Source: Acanthaster planci
Lineage: Eukaryota > Echinodermata > Asteroidea > Valvatida > Acanthasteridae
DNA: 64,000 nt
Direction: 5' to 3'
NCBI RefSeq assembly: GCF_001949145.1
Contig: NW_019091414.1
Location: 155,084-219,083 of the forward strand
Made by a program: the position numbers and the translations under genes. Positions 21,713 to 36,700 of the stretch are shown here, piece after piece; position 1 is the stretch's first letter; each line of letters begins with the position of its first letter. A model generated the notes under the pieces. It was not told the origin of the DNA. It saw only the letters and a program-made list of their open reading frames with translations, and did no database searches.

Positions 21713-24700
21713 CTGTGGATTAGAAACCATTTGAAAAACAGAAAAGCAGAAATTAATAATGTCCAGATAATCTAAGAACACAAAACCTTCACATTATACT
21801 GCTCATAGATACAGTATCAGTATATTCCTCCCTCAAAGTCATGCTAAATTCCTAGAGATCACTGACATCTTGTACTGAATGTGTGACAATATCTCACCAT
21901 GTCTATCATCTAGCTATTACCTATCTTCGTCCACCCTCCTCGCTTCCTCCCCTTACTTCTTCCAACCATTCCCCATCCCTCCTCACTATGGTATTGATAT
22001 CCCATCTTATTTTTCTGGTTCATTTTGAATTTCTGTATTTTACCCTCATCCTTCAACCAACCCCTTCCCACATACAACCTCTACCCCATATCCTATTGGC
22101 TACATTGGCCATATGCATGATGCCCCATTTTACATACTGCGGTTTCTGAGCACCAATGACGTATTGCATCCCCCCCTATATTTTAATGAGTGTCTCACCA
22201 CATGTCGCCTACCTGTATCTCCCCTATCAGTCCTGTTGTGTCCATCCTACTTGCCACATTGACAGTATTGCCCCATATGTCATACTGCGGTTTCTGAGCC
22301 CCAATAACACCAGCCACCACTGAACCATGGTTTATTCCTGCAGTTCAAGGAACAAAATAATTGAAAAATAATAAATCCACAAAATTAGGAATGCTATTTC
22401 AGTTACATTACCAATTAGAGCTGTGAACTTGTAATGGTTCCTTTTTGCCTTTTAACTCTGATAATTAGGCTATCAATCCCATTTGACTAGGTTGGTTTCA
22501 GTCCAACAATACGGGCGATTCACAATAGTGCGCCTCCAAGAGTTTGCAATGCGTTGGTCAATCACTATGTGTGAAATTTGTCGACCCAATACGCGTTTAG
22601 AAAGGGTTTGGAAATTTTGTGCATTGTGGTTGGCCAACGCATTGCAAACTCTTGGAGGCGCACCATTGTGAATTGCCCGTGTTATTCTAATGCTTTTCCC
22701 AATCACTTCCATCCTGAAATCTCCCTCCTAATTCCCCCCCCCTTGTACAATTAAAGCTGGACCAGATACCAAAAATCTATCATAACACCTCACCACTCTC
22801 TCTCGTGAACTTTCACTTACACTGTGTACATCTCCTTGCGCTTATACATGGGGCCTTGTGGGATGCCGGAACAATGGGAAGTACCCCACAAGGCCAGTTT
22901 TTACCTTGTGGGGTACCGAAATTGGTACCCCACAAGAATTTCACAAAACTGATATTTGGAAATAACTCAAAAGGGGGAAATTTTTGATGGGTAAAAATCT
23001 GTTGTAAATTTAAGTGTTTTACATAAGGGACATCCGGTCGAAATTTCAACCCAGGAAAGTGAATTTGGTTTAAAGTGGAGTGATTTGAAATTTTTTGTGT
23101 GTTGTGTGGGAGTTTTGTACACGAGAACAAAGGAAATAACCCTAAAGTATAGCTGTGTAAGGATGTATGCACTAACTTGAGTCATTGTGGGTGTGGGCGG
23201 GGCATAAGTAAACGTAAGGAGGAGGTCCACCATTATGATAAGATTCTACTGCTATTTATCAGGTTTTACCTATTCTGAGTTTGAAGTCATTGAATGCTTG
23301 AGCATTCAGATATTCCAACTTGTCTTGTAGAGCCATAGCAAATTCTGTCAGCACCCCTACGTAGTACAGTGACTGCTTAGATGTACCGCTGCTCTCATGT
23401 TGTTGCAAGCCCGCTGCTGCCATGTAGGTGCTACCAATGGTCTTGATCTTTTCAATACAGCAGTACTTGGGTTTGGAAAGTAACTACATATGGAAAAGAA
23501 AACTTAGTTCGAAATACAAACTAATGATGTGTATTAAGCAAGCACACATATCTGCCATGATTGGAAATCAAGGTGAAGCATCATTGTTATCCCGTTCACT
23601 GGGCCTGAGAGTTCCTTGAAGAATACACAATTTTTCCTGTCATTTCAGCACAAAACATAATTCCACAATGACAACTACCTTCACCTTTACGTGTTCTCCT
23701 TTATCGACCATGTCTTTTCCAAGGACATGCCCAAACGTCTCTCTGACCAATGAATTCTATAAGTTTCTATTATGAAAACTGAATGTATATGTACATGTAA
23801 GAAATAATACTAGAAAAATGCAGCAATGTTTCACATCAACATCAACTGCAGGTGATTTGGGGTTGAGACAGGTTACATCCAGTGCCGGTGGTTTGGGGTT
23901 GAGAAAGGTTAAGTTACATGTATATAACAAGACCTCACCTCATCAAAGTCAGCGATGATTTCATTGAGTAATCTAAGACACTCAAGGCCTTCATTATTGA
24001 CATCACTCTCCGTGTAGAATTCTTTGAAGTTGGGTATGGATGCAAACATGACAGCAACAACATTGTAGAACTGATGGTACAATTCCTATATCCAAATACA
24101 AGTAGGCAAAGTGGAACGAATTAAATTTCAAAAAGTCACGAAATGTTACACAAGCAACTTCAGTCTACACAATGAGAAATGAATGGAAATATTTCAAATT
24201 AAGAAAAGTCAGGGTCTTAAATTTCAAATAAAGTTCAGTAAGCATTTTGATTAAATGAATGCTTAAAAAATTTCAAGCAAGAAAGGTTTTGTAGCCAAAA
24301 TAACAGGTTAAATATGTTTTGTGACTGTTTCTCAATTTATATTTACTTGGTAAGGCAATTCAAAGAGCTTAGTGAAAAAAACTCACTGAACCAATTGTTA
24401 AATAAATCTTAGGACACACAAGGTGTAAACTATAAACACTTCAATGTCACTCCCGTTTTGAGTAGGAAATTGTCACATTTTGGAATGTAAATGGAACTGA
24501 GACATCAATTGTCCTTGCAATTTAACAGAAACTGGATTCAACAATCTCCAACTAAGTCTAATTACTCACATCTGATTTCATCCTTTGTTTCATGAAATGT
24601 TCCGCAACATGTGCAGGCAACATGTTCTCCAGCAGCACTTTATTCAATGACTCCATTGTCTCAACTTCTTCCCTTTCAACTTTGAATTTCATCTGCCATA

Positions 24701-27700
24701 GGAACCCTTGCCGAGACAGGTACTCATTCTGTTATTATTCAAAAGTATACAAGAAAAAAATCATAAATCTTGTAGAGTTTAATTTGATTGTATAGAAATT
24801 CTGGTAAATGTAAAAAAAAGACTGATTCCTTTCTTGACTCAGTTAGAAGAACCAAATTCAAAAGATGAATAAAACGACATTTCAAAAGCTTTCTTTAAAA
24901 ACATGAGTAATAATAGTATACATTTGTAAGTCATATTGAAATCTTGGTGCCATATCAAACCAGATACTCCATCAACCTTCGTATAAATTCATAACGCTGT
25001 AACTATGCACAGCAATATGACAGTAAAGCAAAAATCACCAAAGCCTTAGTCAGTAACAAACGATACAATGAACTTCTGTTTGGTATCCTATTTCTGCTGA
25101 GCAAACATATGATGCGTACTAAGCAGCTTCCTAACAGTAACTCTTTCAGTGGTCACTTCACAATGCTTGTCACAACAAAAGTACACTGACCTGTCTGGTG
25201 ACAAGGAAAAGAGTAAACAGCATGAGGAGTAGCTCAACAGTTGCCATGACACGAAGAGGAATATTACCAACAATGCTGCAAAAAGGAAAATAATGAATGC
25301 TTATATCTCTGATTAGCAGGGAAAGGACAAAATACAACGGCAATCTAAAACAATTTCTGCCACATAAAATTAAGAAATCCAATATGCCCATATTATTATT
25401 ATTATAACTGGTTTATTTCCTTCCCGTTTTGTAGCCAACAGGCTCAAGTGTATGGTGGATACATATAATATTAGATTAACATTTAAAAAAAAAACACATA
25501 TTTTAAATGTATTAATTTGTGGAAACTATGGCAAATATATCATCTCATTCATGATGATTCCAAACTCACCCATGGTTGGTATAGACAGCATTATCCCAAT
25601 TGTCAAAGACAACAGCATGACTGTAGTTGAAGATGAAACAATAAGCCCCAAAGCCTATCAACATCATGAGGAGTTTGATGCAGTAGCCAAGCTGGAGGAA
25701 CATGACACAGGCAAGAAGAGCAAGTAGACAGCTCCTAGCAAGGTACTGAGAAGGAAGAAAGACAGAAATATAAAAGAAGATAACACCATTGAGACCCGCA
25801 AAGAGAAAGCTCTTGACAAACCACTACCAGACAGAAAAAAGAGACCATAAAGAATATTACTGTTGTAGGCACACTATCATTTGGAAACACTTTCTTCTAA
25901 AAAAAAGGAGCTGCCAAATCTATACGAACAGAGTGACATCTATTCTGATTGACCATTGATCAATAATCACTGTACTTACAGCAGGTGCCTTACAAGAGAA
26001 CTGACCATTGTCAGTCATGTTCGCACCACTGCCAGTTTCTGTGAGGGTAGATTCATCGCCATAAATAGTTGATACAGTAAGAACTCCCGGCTGAGTCTCA
26101 CACACAGACTTAAATCAAAAGAAAAGAAAGTAAATTAATCAATCGGCATCACTCTTAAAAAACAAAGAACAATAATATAATGTACAACAGATCCTGGTAC
26201 AAATCCTGGTCAAAAATAGAAAAAAGCACACACACCAATTCCAGAAATTAAGTAATTATAACTTAATGATAATCATAATTTGGATTAATGTCATATTTTT
26301 CAGGCAGGAATAGGATAGGCAGCTTATATACTAAGCAATATCAGTTGGCTATTAGATTTAAGATACCAGGGAAAGAGATTCACAGGTGCAAGTCTGAGGC
26401 CAAATCAAGGACAACAACCTGTTTTCATTCTGAATATAAGTATCAAACAGACAGAGTGACAGGTACATTCATACTCACCACACTAATAATGGAGACAGTG
26501 AACAAGACAGCCATCGTTAGGAAGGAAAGAATCATACGCATCCAGCTTCGCCTTGTAACCACTTTAGCCAGCCATCCAATGGCAAGCTTACGAATGCACT
26601 GTCAGATACAAGAGTATTATTGACATAAGAAGTATCTCAAGACTACATGTAACTACTACTGAGAATAATGCCTATAGAAATCGTCAAATCAACCTGGCCT
26701 CACTAAATGCAATTTAGGAGCATCAGGTATTTGTGTCATGGGGAACATTCTTAGGAGAGAAAGCTTAAATGAGAACTATCCATGGCTGTCGAGGCCTTGC
26801 AAGAAATTCAGGATTTCCCTGATAGGCCTGACCATGTTCTCACAAAACAAAAGAAACAACCTCACATTTGACTAATTTTTCTGAATTGCTTTTCTAAAGT
26901 GATTTGTAGCCAATTTTCACCTCACCTTGAACTGTTCAGCCATACCGATAAATAGTACAAACAGGAGCACCATGGTAGCAACACTGAATGAGACAATTAA
27001 CAGAATGCTCCGAGGTTGGGTGAGGAACTGGGAGATTAAAATGAAGCTGAACATCACGCACACGCAGGCAATGTAATACTTGAAGGATGGGTCTCGAATG
27101 CAGGCAAACTGAAGGAGATATCACAAAGGTTACAAAAATTAAAAAACTGGCTACAAAGAAAATTCAAAAGACACATAAACAGTGTGGGAAGAATATTCAC
27201 TCAGTAAGGTTATGAGCTATTCCAAGAGGATTGAAACTTGAAACCTCCACAATACCATACATGTACCAGCACTGTACCAACTGAGCTCACCTAAACTGCA
27301 ATGGTGTTTTCCCCCAATTGGCAATGTCTTTGTTGAGAGAATATGGACACATAGGGGGCCTACCAAGGCAGGGCTGGATAACAGAGTTACATGTAGTAAC
27401 ATGCCGGTGAGGTATTCCAAGAGGCATGCTTTGGTTTGTCTGATAGTTTTCAGTACCAACATTTTACAGAGAAAGATTTGCCCCTGCTAGTGCACAGGAG
27501 TTCACATCACCTTAGAAATGAACCTCTCAATTTCTTAGGATCAACTTTTACAGATCATACATGAATGAAAGTCAGTGAACTCATACATGCTGTGTGGCAA
27601 TAGTAACAGATTTGAAATTACATTGCAACCTGATGAGTCACAGAATAAGAGGAAGTGACTAGGTTGGAATAGAACCCACCAATTCCACCTTAGAAACCAG

Positions 27701-30700
27701 AAGGAGAAGTTCTTAGAATGCAATCCTTACTATTCAAAAATTTGGCAGGGAGTTTAGTCACTAAAAAACTTCACATTTTTCACTAACCTTCTTTTCAAAG
27801 CTTGCTTTTCGGAAGAACATTGTTCCTCTGTGGAAGTCATCTGACCGTGACCAAGGCCTTCATAAGAGAAAAAAGTGAGTCGTTATAAATCAAATGTCTT
27901 ACATCATGGGAAAAATGATAACAGGTTCATCCATTTTATTAGACAATTTTCAAGAACGTGTAAATCCTCAAGATTCATAATGTGCCCCTCAGATATAACA
28001 CAACCACCTTAATCCTGACATGACTAATTGCAAATACTCTGAACTTTGAACCTGAACGAATAGCTAATAGGATGACCCTTGACCTGAAAGGATTGTACTT
28101 ACTTCTCTGTGTTGATTGACTCAATGGCTTGCAACATCCTTTCATTAACTCGCCTATCGAACACAACTGTCTGCTTCTTCATTCTATTACCACAAAAACA
28201 AACAGTCATACAAACTGGGAACTCATGAAAGAAAGGAATATTGCTTAAGAAGTATGTCTTTATTTATTCACACAATTGAAAAGTGTCTAATATTTAGGAT
28301 ATAAGGACAACTTGTTCAATTTTCTTACTGCTTCTACAACTTCCTCCTAATTGTTCACAGCTCATTCCAAACTATTCCATAACATGACACAAACAGAACA
28401 ATGCAAGACATTGGTGACATAACAATGCAACAATAATACTGCCAAGAAAAGTGAGACTTGATCTGAAAAATAGACAACAATTGAACTGTCAGATTACGAC
28501 ACAAGATGGCTCGACTTTTAAGCAGTAGATTTAACATAGCTTTAAGAGTTGAAAGCCTACCAGTAGATATAAAAACCAAACTGGATAACACATATACACT
28601 CATCTCATTCCATGACTCTACTTCAATTTTCATTGAATTTATGACTCTTTATTTTTTGGTATAATTGAACAGAGGAATTGGTACAAACGATCAGAGGAAT
28701 CAATTTAATTTTATTTGATTGAATTAATTTACCTTGTGTTATGGTCCACAGGAGTGAATGGGAACAAGCAACAATTAACAGCAAAAATACCCTGCAGCAA
28801 AATGAAAAGATTTTTAGGCAACTCAACAAAAACTTCATTTTTAACTTAACAAAGGATCTTGATCCAAGACTCTGGGCCAATTTGTTTCACGCAGATCTGG
28901 ATTGAGATCAATGATCCATCACTAGTTCACTAACCTCAAAACCCATCNNNNNNNNNNNNNNNNNNNNNNNNNNNNNNNNNNNNNNNNNNNNNNNNNNNNN
29001 NNNNNNNNNNNNNNNNNNNNNNNNNNNNNNNNNNNNNNNNNNNNNNNNNNNNNNNNNNNNNNNNNNNNNNNNNNNNNNNNNNNNNNNNNNNNNNNNNNNN
29101 NNNNNNNNNNNNNNNNNNNNNNNNNNNNNNNNNNNNNNNNNNNNNNNNNNNNNNNNNNNNNNNNNNNNNNNNNNNNNNNNNNNNNNNNNNNNNNNNNNNN
29201 NNNNNNNNNNNNNNNNNNNNNNNNNNNNNNNNNNNNNNNNNNNNNNNNNNNNNNNNNNNNNNNNNNNNNNNNNNNNNNNNNNNNNNNNNNNNNNNNNNNN
29301 NNNNNNNNNNNNNNNNNNNNNNNNNNNNNNNNNNNNNNNNNNNNNNNNNNNNNNNNNNNNNNNNNNNNNNNNNNNNNNNNNNNNNNNNNNNNNNNNNNNN
29401 NTTAAACAAACTGGCCCTAAGAATCAGACAATCTAGAATCATCAAAATACATCTCTACCAAAATTGGGATAGAACATTAAAATTAAATCGCACTTCAAAA
29501 AGCCGAAAATTGCTTAATTCAAATCTGAACTAAAAATACAGTGAAAAGGAGATGTAATTTTTATTCCTTAGTTCTATACAAACTTACCGACACACCGACA
29601 GTCTTGGGTAACTGAACCCTCTCATTGTTTGCAAACGGCTTGTCTGCACCCCAACTCTCCAAGTAATGTGCAAGTTTCTTTGAAGGGCGCCCTCTGGTTT
29701 CCTGGACATTATTCTCAGTGTCAAGGATATCCTCCTTGGACTGACAAGAGAGAGAACAACAGAGAAAGCTATAACTCACAACTGTCACGCATAAATGTTC
29801 TTGCATTATTCTTCCAAAATACCTAAATTACTTTACTCCAGAGTCGACCATATTTCTACACTCTGTATAGTACTACCCGCATGCCTTCTTTTGGAGAATG
29901 AATACTTTCAACACTCTTGTATCTTTCACTCTTTTATACCCCTGAATAGGTTTAGACAATTCTTGTGACTTCCAACAGTAAAAACTATTTTTGTATACAA
30001 ACTCTTCCTTCCATTCTCCATTTTGAATTATTAAAACAGGAATGCTTTAATATTCAGAACACTTGGCCAATCTATGCACTCTTTGTAGGTTTTGTTTTAA
30101 TATCATATTCTTATGAATTCTTATTGCTTATTCAAGCTGTCCACATCATACTCTGGATTATCCATGACGCTTCCTACATGTATTTCATGGGCTGGCTTTC
30201 TAATGTACCTGTATGTCAATAGTCCTGCTCACCTGTAATCATCATGTACATTTATGCTGTCTATTCACCCATATTTACATCAATATTATTTTCTCCTGAG
30301 CAATGTGAATCATTATCTCTCTGAACACACTTCAAAATGCCACTGACACACCATTAACAACAAGCAATCGAAACAAGCTTACCTTTGGGTCAATGATAAA
30401 GAATGTTTCTATATTCTGTTCACTCAGATAATCGCTTCGTTGCTGACCATGTGCTGGTTCCACTTCATATTTACCATTCAGGTTGTCTAGTGTCGCCTGG
30501 GTGATATGAACTCTTCTACAAAATTAGAATTGCGGGAAGGAATATGTTTTACATGTAAGTTTTATGCCGCACAGAAAATCTTGTTAAATGCTTTGCTAAA
30601 AATGACCATCAGAGTCCAGTATTTCAGCTACATGTACACATACAAGAAGAATGCTACATATTTAAGGTCTTACCCAGGCTCTCCACAACTCTCCATGTGA

Positions 30701-33700
30701 TTGGCTAGACTGACATCATGTGACCATACATCATACTGCCATTTCTTGAGTCCAAGGACTCCACACAGTACATTTCCAGTATGAACTCCAACTCTCATGT
30801 TGACATTGACGCCAGTGGCTTCCTTAACTGTTCTAAACACAGAAATTTAAAGAAAGAATACCCAAAAAATGAAGGTCTGTTTGGTTTACAATTGTAAATT
30901 GAGTTTTCAACACACAGAAGGTTAACCAAAGAATAGCCAAAAAATGAAGGTCTGTTCGAATTTAGTTTTTTAACTTGCGGGTGAGATATAATTAAATAGT
31001 ATTCTGTAGCTAACCTGCAGGAGAAGCTTCATGATTCCACTGGATCACATATCACTATCATATGCTTATGATTGCACATAAAAATAGCGCAATACATTGT
31101 GTTAAAACAGCGCATTTAAATACGCAGGGTTTGATATGAACTGTACAATACGGTTATATATCACACTGTTTGTTGCCATGGATCAACCAATCAGAACTGA
31201 GAATTCAAGTTTGCCTGAGGACAATAACATCCATCAACCTATGTCGTACTGCATGCAGGTAACACACAGAAATATGCGTAAGATGCTAAATAACTATTTC
31301 ATTCAAAAATTTTGATTTTGTGATGAGAATACTCTACACATGTATACATATTATACAAATTTATTATGCAAACTGATGTCATTATTGAATGTACTACCCA
31401 CAACAGTTTTTTTTTTCATTAATACCGGTAATTCAATCCCAAAGTTTGATCTTCATGACATTTTAACCAGCAACTATACACAAAGCCTCATTTGAATGGG
31501 TCAAAGTCCTCAGTGATGGCAAACAAAATATAATTTAGTCAATGCAAGAGTCAAAAGGCAATGACCAGCGTGACCAATCAAAGAAGGGTGTTCATCGTGA
31601 CACAATAAGTGTGTTTGATGAATGCACAAATAAGAACAGAACATCAATTGCTCTCGAAATGATCAGAGCTGGAACAATCTCGGCCAAAGGTAGGGTGAGG
31701 CTAAAGATTTTACTATCAGTCAACTTACTGCCTCATTAGTTAGATAGGAAATAATTTCTGGGCATACATGCACATTATACATGTAATAAATGTTGCATCT
31801 TAACAGAATAACCTGTCCAAATAGTCCTTGAGCATTGAGACTCTTCTAATAAATTGAAAGGTCTCTCACTCAACTACACTAAACAGAAGTTACTTTACTT
31901 ATTGTTGGCACCTACGCATACCTGAAAATGTGAAATTAATGATCTACATATACTGCACTTCTTTGTGCACCCTGTAAAATTGGAACAGTGTCATCAATTT
32001 GGGATGGAAAATGGAGCACTAAAAACAAATTTCAGGCCATTAATCATGAGCACTTGCTTATCTGGTCATTCTTTCATCCTGCTTCCTGAGATTCTTCCAT
32101 CGTCTCATTTTATTAGTGCACATGACCCTTTTGTAGTTAAATTTTAAGTCTGGAATTATGTGAGAATCAAGTTAAACACAGGTTGATTTCACTGATTTGT
32201 GGCATACCTGTTATCTTCACACTAAGAATGATGACATCTGTTGTAAAGTGCACCTGCATATGCATGTCAATAATCTAAACTTTCTTATGATGTCATCCTT
32301 CTATCATTGCACAACATTCATACGTTTGTCATAACAGGTTAAGTTGGCCAATGAGAGACTTTGAGATGCTAGATCGCAGCAAATATACTGGTTCCATGTA
32401 ACCAGCCCGCTATTGCGCAAGCTAATGTGTATGTATATGCTCAGAATGACGCAAACAGTAGTAGACTGATAATGGGACTGATGCATTTGGCGCCACGAAG
32501 CATCTCAAAAGTTTTCCATTAAGCATTGCAGATGAAATATTTGAAAGGATGTGGTGACAGACTAACTTGAATCAGATTAGATTCTTTTTAAGCATACACT
32601 GGATCAGCTTGATTCTTGAATCACACTCACACTGAATACTTCGATGAAAAGGACAGTAGTGATCCTCATGTTTTTATATATAGCATCTTCTTTTACTATT
32701 CATACTTCAATATTAAATAATGAACAGTGTAGATATATCAATCAACATTAACAATCACGTACTCTGCGACAGAGAATAAGGCATCATACATCCCATCATT
32801 CCTACACGTTGCAACACTCTATCCTAGACAAATCCGTAGGCACTTACACCATAGAGGACAGAAGTGAACAAAAGATTGGCCACTGAGTTCTCAGATACAT
32901 GTACTTCCTTTGTTTCCTTTGTGTTCTGTCCTCATACACACACAATTAAAGCACTTAAAGATTTTGTTTTGCCTACAGCAGGTTCATACATCATTTCTAT
33001 AATCCTACTCATTTCCTTTTGCCAGGAGGACACATTTGCCTCCCTAGGACTCTTATCCCTAAGGGCTAAACCACGGTAGAACCTTTCTAGAGAGCACTCA
33101 GAAGAAGCAGAGAGGTAATTGACTTGAAGCATCTCACCATGGGGTGTGTGCAGCATGACACTTCAAAAACATACTCAGCGAACTCATCCACCAAGAAAAC
33201 ATGACTCAAACAAATTGCTGACCCCAGGAGTAAAGTACATGTACAAGTGTGCATTACATACATGTACATAAGGAAAGCAATGATTGTGCAATGCATGAAT
33301 TGCTATTTTTGGATATGCAGCTTTATACTACCAGCATTATTATAAATAAAAGTACATTTTAAACCAAGCTTGACTCCAACAGTCGCCACTATTTCATAAT
33401 TATACGTAATCATCAATTCAGCCATACTGGTACCAATTTTGCTCGGCTACTGATGTTGTAGCACAAGAAGAAATATATTTGACTATTTTGGTCATTAGGA
33501 CAATTGTGACTGGTATACATGAACAATGATAATAAAACAAATCTCTATTGAAGGCACAAGTTTTCAAAACCAGCTTTCAGACTTAATGAACCTCTATAAG
33601 TCTTTTGTCCACACATGCTCCTTAGAAACTAGAGTTAAACTAAAAATGGCTCTCAACATCTGAACTGGGACGAAGCAAAACTGAAGAGCATAACAGACAA

Positions 33701-36700
33701 TTTTAATGAGGGAATAAATATGTTTGAAAAATATATTTTAAATATTTCAAAAATATTTTTAAAATATTTTTAAATGTACTTTTAAGACTGGCTCTGGAGA
33801 ATGGATGCAACTCATGCCTGAGCTGCAGGTGAGGGCATTATCAGTTTTCAGTCTCTTAAGCTGGTCTTAAATATTAGTTTCAGACTGGCCAAGCACATAT
33901 TTATTCTCATTCACAAATGCCTTTTTAGTCAGAGAGTCAAAAGAAGTCATTATGTGATGGATTTCCAGCAATTTTGTTCTACAATTTCACTTTCATTTTC
34001 CTGTCCATTTCATTTACCGAGTCCATTTTATGGAATATTCCTGTGCAAATTGTGCAATTGGGGAGTGCTTGGCAAGCTGCTTGCACACAGAGGCTCTTGA
34101 CCAACCAGAATTGATAAAACTGTCTTGTATCCAGGTGCCACCGTGTGATTTACGCAGTGGGCATATCACTTCTTAGCAGGCATTATCAAATGTTAGTACA
34201 CAGTCAAGTTGCATGTTGTCAAATTGGGAGACTGTCTGAGATGTTTATGAATGCAGGCTAATTTTAAAACACTGCATAATGTCAAAAGCAATTTGCTGTG
34301 TCATTTGAGATATATAGAACAAATTTATACCACTCAATCAATTTGCAGCTATGAGTATAAAGAAACAACATCTGCAGCATATTTGGACATCTCAAACAAA
34401 ATTATATAAGACAGTGTCTCATAATTTCGAACGGTTGAAATGTTCCCGTTGGGACGCCATGTTCCTTTGTGAGAACCGTCCGACACACGGTCCCGTCGGA
34501 ACGTCTTCATTTGGATGCATGTGCATGTACAAGCCAGTGAATGTATGTAGTGTGTGTTGGGTACAAAACTCAAAGTGCCCTCTAGCATTCATGCACGGAA
34601 CCAATAGCACTGCTGGTAGTATCACAATCAGCAGCAACTGGAACAGCAACATTAGCAAGAAGTGCCAATTAGCTGGAAAGAATATAAACATTTCACCCCA
34701 ATGAATTGTAAATGATTTAAAATGCTAATTTTCAATAAAATTCAATTTTTGTATATTGTATACATCCATCTGATCTGCAATTTATCTATGTTTGATAACA
34801 TATGGATTCAGCACAAACTATTAGGGCATCTATGTCATTGGCTGCTATGTACCTGTACATGTACATTTCCAACACACTCAACATAACAAGCTGACATGTA
34901 AGTGGTAATTTAACATTCCCCAGGCTAATGCCCTCCGACACATTCAAGCCCAAAGATAACATCAAAACTGCAGTGTAAGGTTACAGTGACAATTAAAATA
35001 CTAATACCTACCTCGATGTATGATATGAAACAATATCATTTTGGAAGGCATCCAAAAATAACGCAGATGGAAACTAGAGATGGGGCTGGAGGCAGTTGTA
35101 GCAAGAGGAGCAATGCTGAGGTAGTACAGAGTGACTGTTATAACTGTAGGCTGTTTAGTTTGGATTAAACGCAATGTCTTAGACTTGGTAATTTTAAAGT
35201 TGCTGACTACTTCTTTGACAGAGCACTCCATTTGATTATTTCACCTTAATTTGCTTCTTCATTTTAGAGTGTAGAGACAGCAAATGACTTTAAATCGGAA
35301 GACAAATATTTCTCACATGTACACCTTCGAAGATTGGTAAAGGAGGGGAACGTATTAACCACTGACAAATTAAAAGAAGTTGTTATAAAGACTTGAAAAT
35401 GGGGAGAAACCTTAAAATTATACCCTGAACAGCTTTTTTAAAACCATTCAAGCTGAATTTGTTTTCATATTTTCCTTGATATTATTTCTCTGGATTTTAA
35501 TGAAAGAGCATGAAATGAAAAGTTCAATTTGTTTGTCCTGCATAAGCTCTGTGGTAACTCAGTCTCAAATTTCCTCAAGCCAAAATATTCATTCATTTAA
35601 CCATGTTATTTGATTGCTTATATCCTTAAAGGACAGATATGCTCCGCTAAATGTGCACAAGAAGTTGGAAGAATGACCAAGACTTGTGTTCTAAACCTCA
35701 TGCGATTTAATATGTAAATCACATTTTCTGCATGACAGTGCACAGATGACATACAAGGATGCACACTAATGAAGTGTTTAGGATGTACATGTATGACCAC
35801 AAAGGCACAAATTCCAACCTTTCTTGGTATTCTTACAGAGCAAAGGCTGATTACCATTGTCATTTTAGAGAAATGAGATGACTCTACCAATGACTAAAGC
35901 TTACCATTCAGGGAAAATTATTTAAAATGGCAATTGAGTGTTGTATGTTAGACATTTCAGCTCTCCATTTTAACACGGCAGTCATCCATCGTCCTCCACA
36001 GAAATAACTGATCCTACATTTTAGTATGTTGCTGCACCATTTCAACACTTCACACCTCCATTTCAGATACCTTGGATCTCTATTTCTATACTTTAGTTCT
36101 CCATTTTAGACACTTAAATCCCCACTTAAATCCTCGGTCCTTCATTTTAACACCGTCTACGCCTTCACATTTCACACACTCTGGTCCTCCATTTTTTATC
36201 CTTGGTCCTTAATTTCAACACTACACTTCCACTTTCAACACTTTAGGCCTCCAGCTCGGACACTCTGGCCTCTATTTTTCAAAGCTCACATTCACAAAAA
36301 TGCCTCTGCATGATCCTTCATATGAATTGAAATAATCTGATTACTCAAAAGTTTGCTTTTACTATTGGCATGTGTGCCCTCCAGGTATTTTGGCACAAAA
36401 AATGTTGAGAACATGTCAACAAAATTCCATTTGACAAAGCTGGCGCATTTGTATAACACTCCCCAAGTGACAGTCTGTCACGGTACAAGGCGAATCCCCA
36501 CTATACACACCTTTTTTTGTCCTGTACTGGATGTTATGCATGTCTTACAAAGCTTAATCCACGATGTAATTTGATCAGGTGGAGTGGAAGGGTCGATCAT
36601 TATCCGGAGGGTAGTTTATTACAGTCAGTTTGATCTAGCACACGGTTCACTAATTGCAATTCTAGCAATTTTCACATGATGTGACAGCTGAGAAAATGCC

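Noticed and set aside
27640-27720. GGTTCTATTCC B-box-like word on the minus strand
   Set aside because: No A box at the proper distance, so not listed as a tRNA-like element.
28936-29445. 169-codon minus-strand frame
   Set aside because: Almost entirely inside the N gap.
31542-31739. 65-codon plus-strand frame with a charged start
   Set aside because: Antisense to a cyclase intron, no homology and no splice context.
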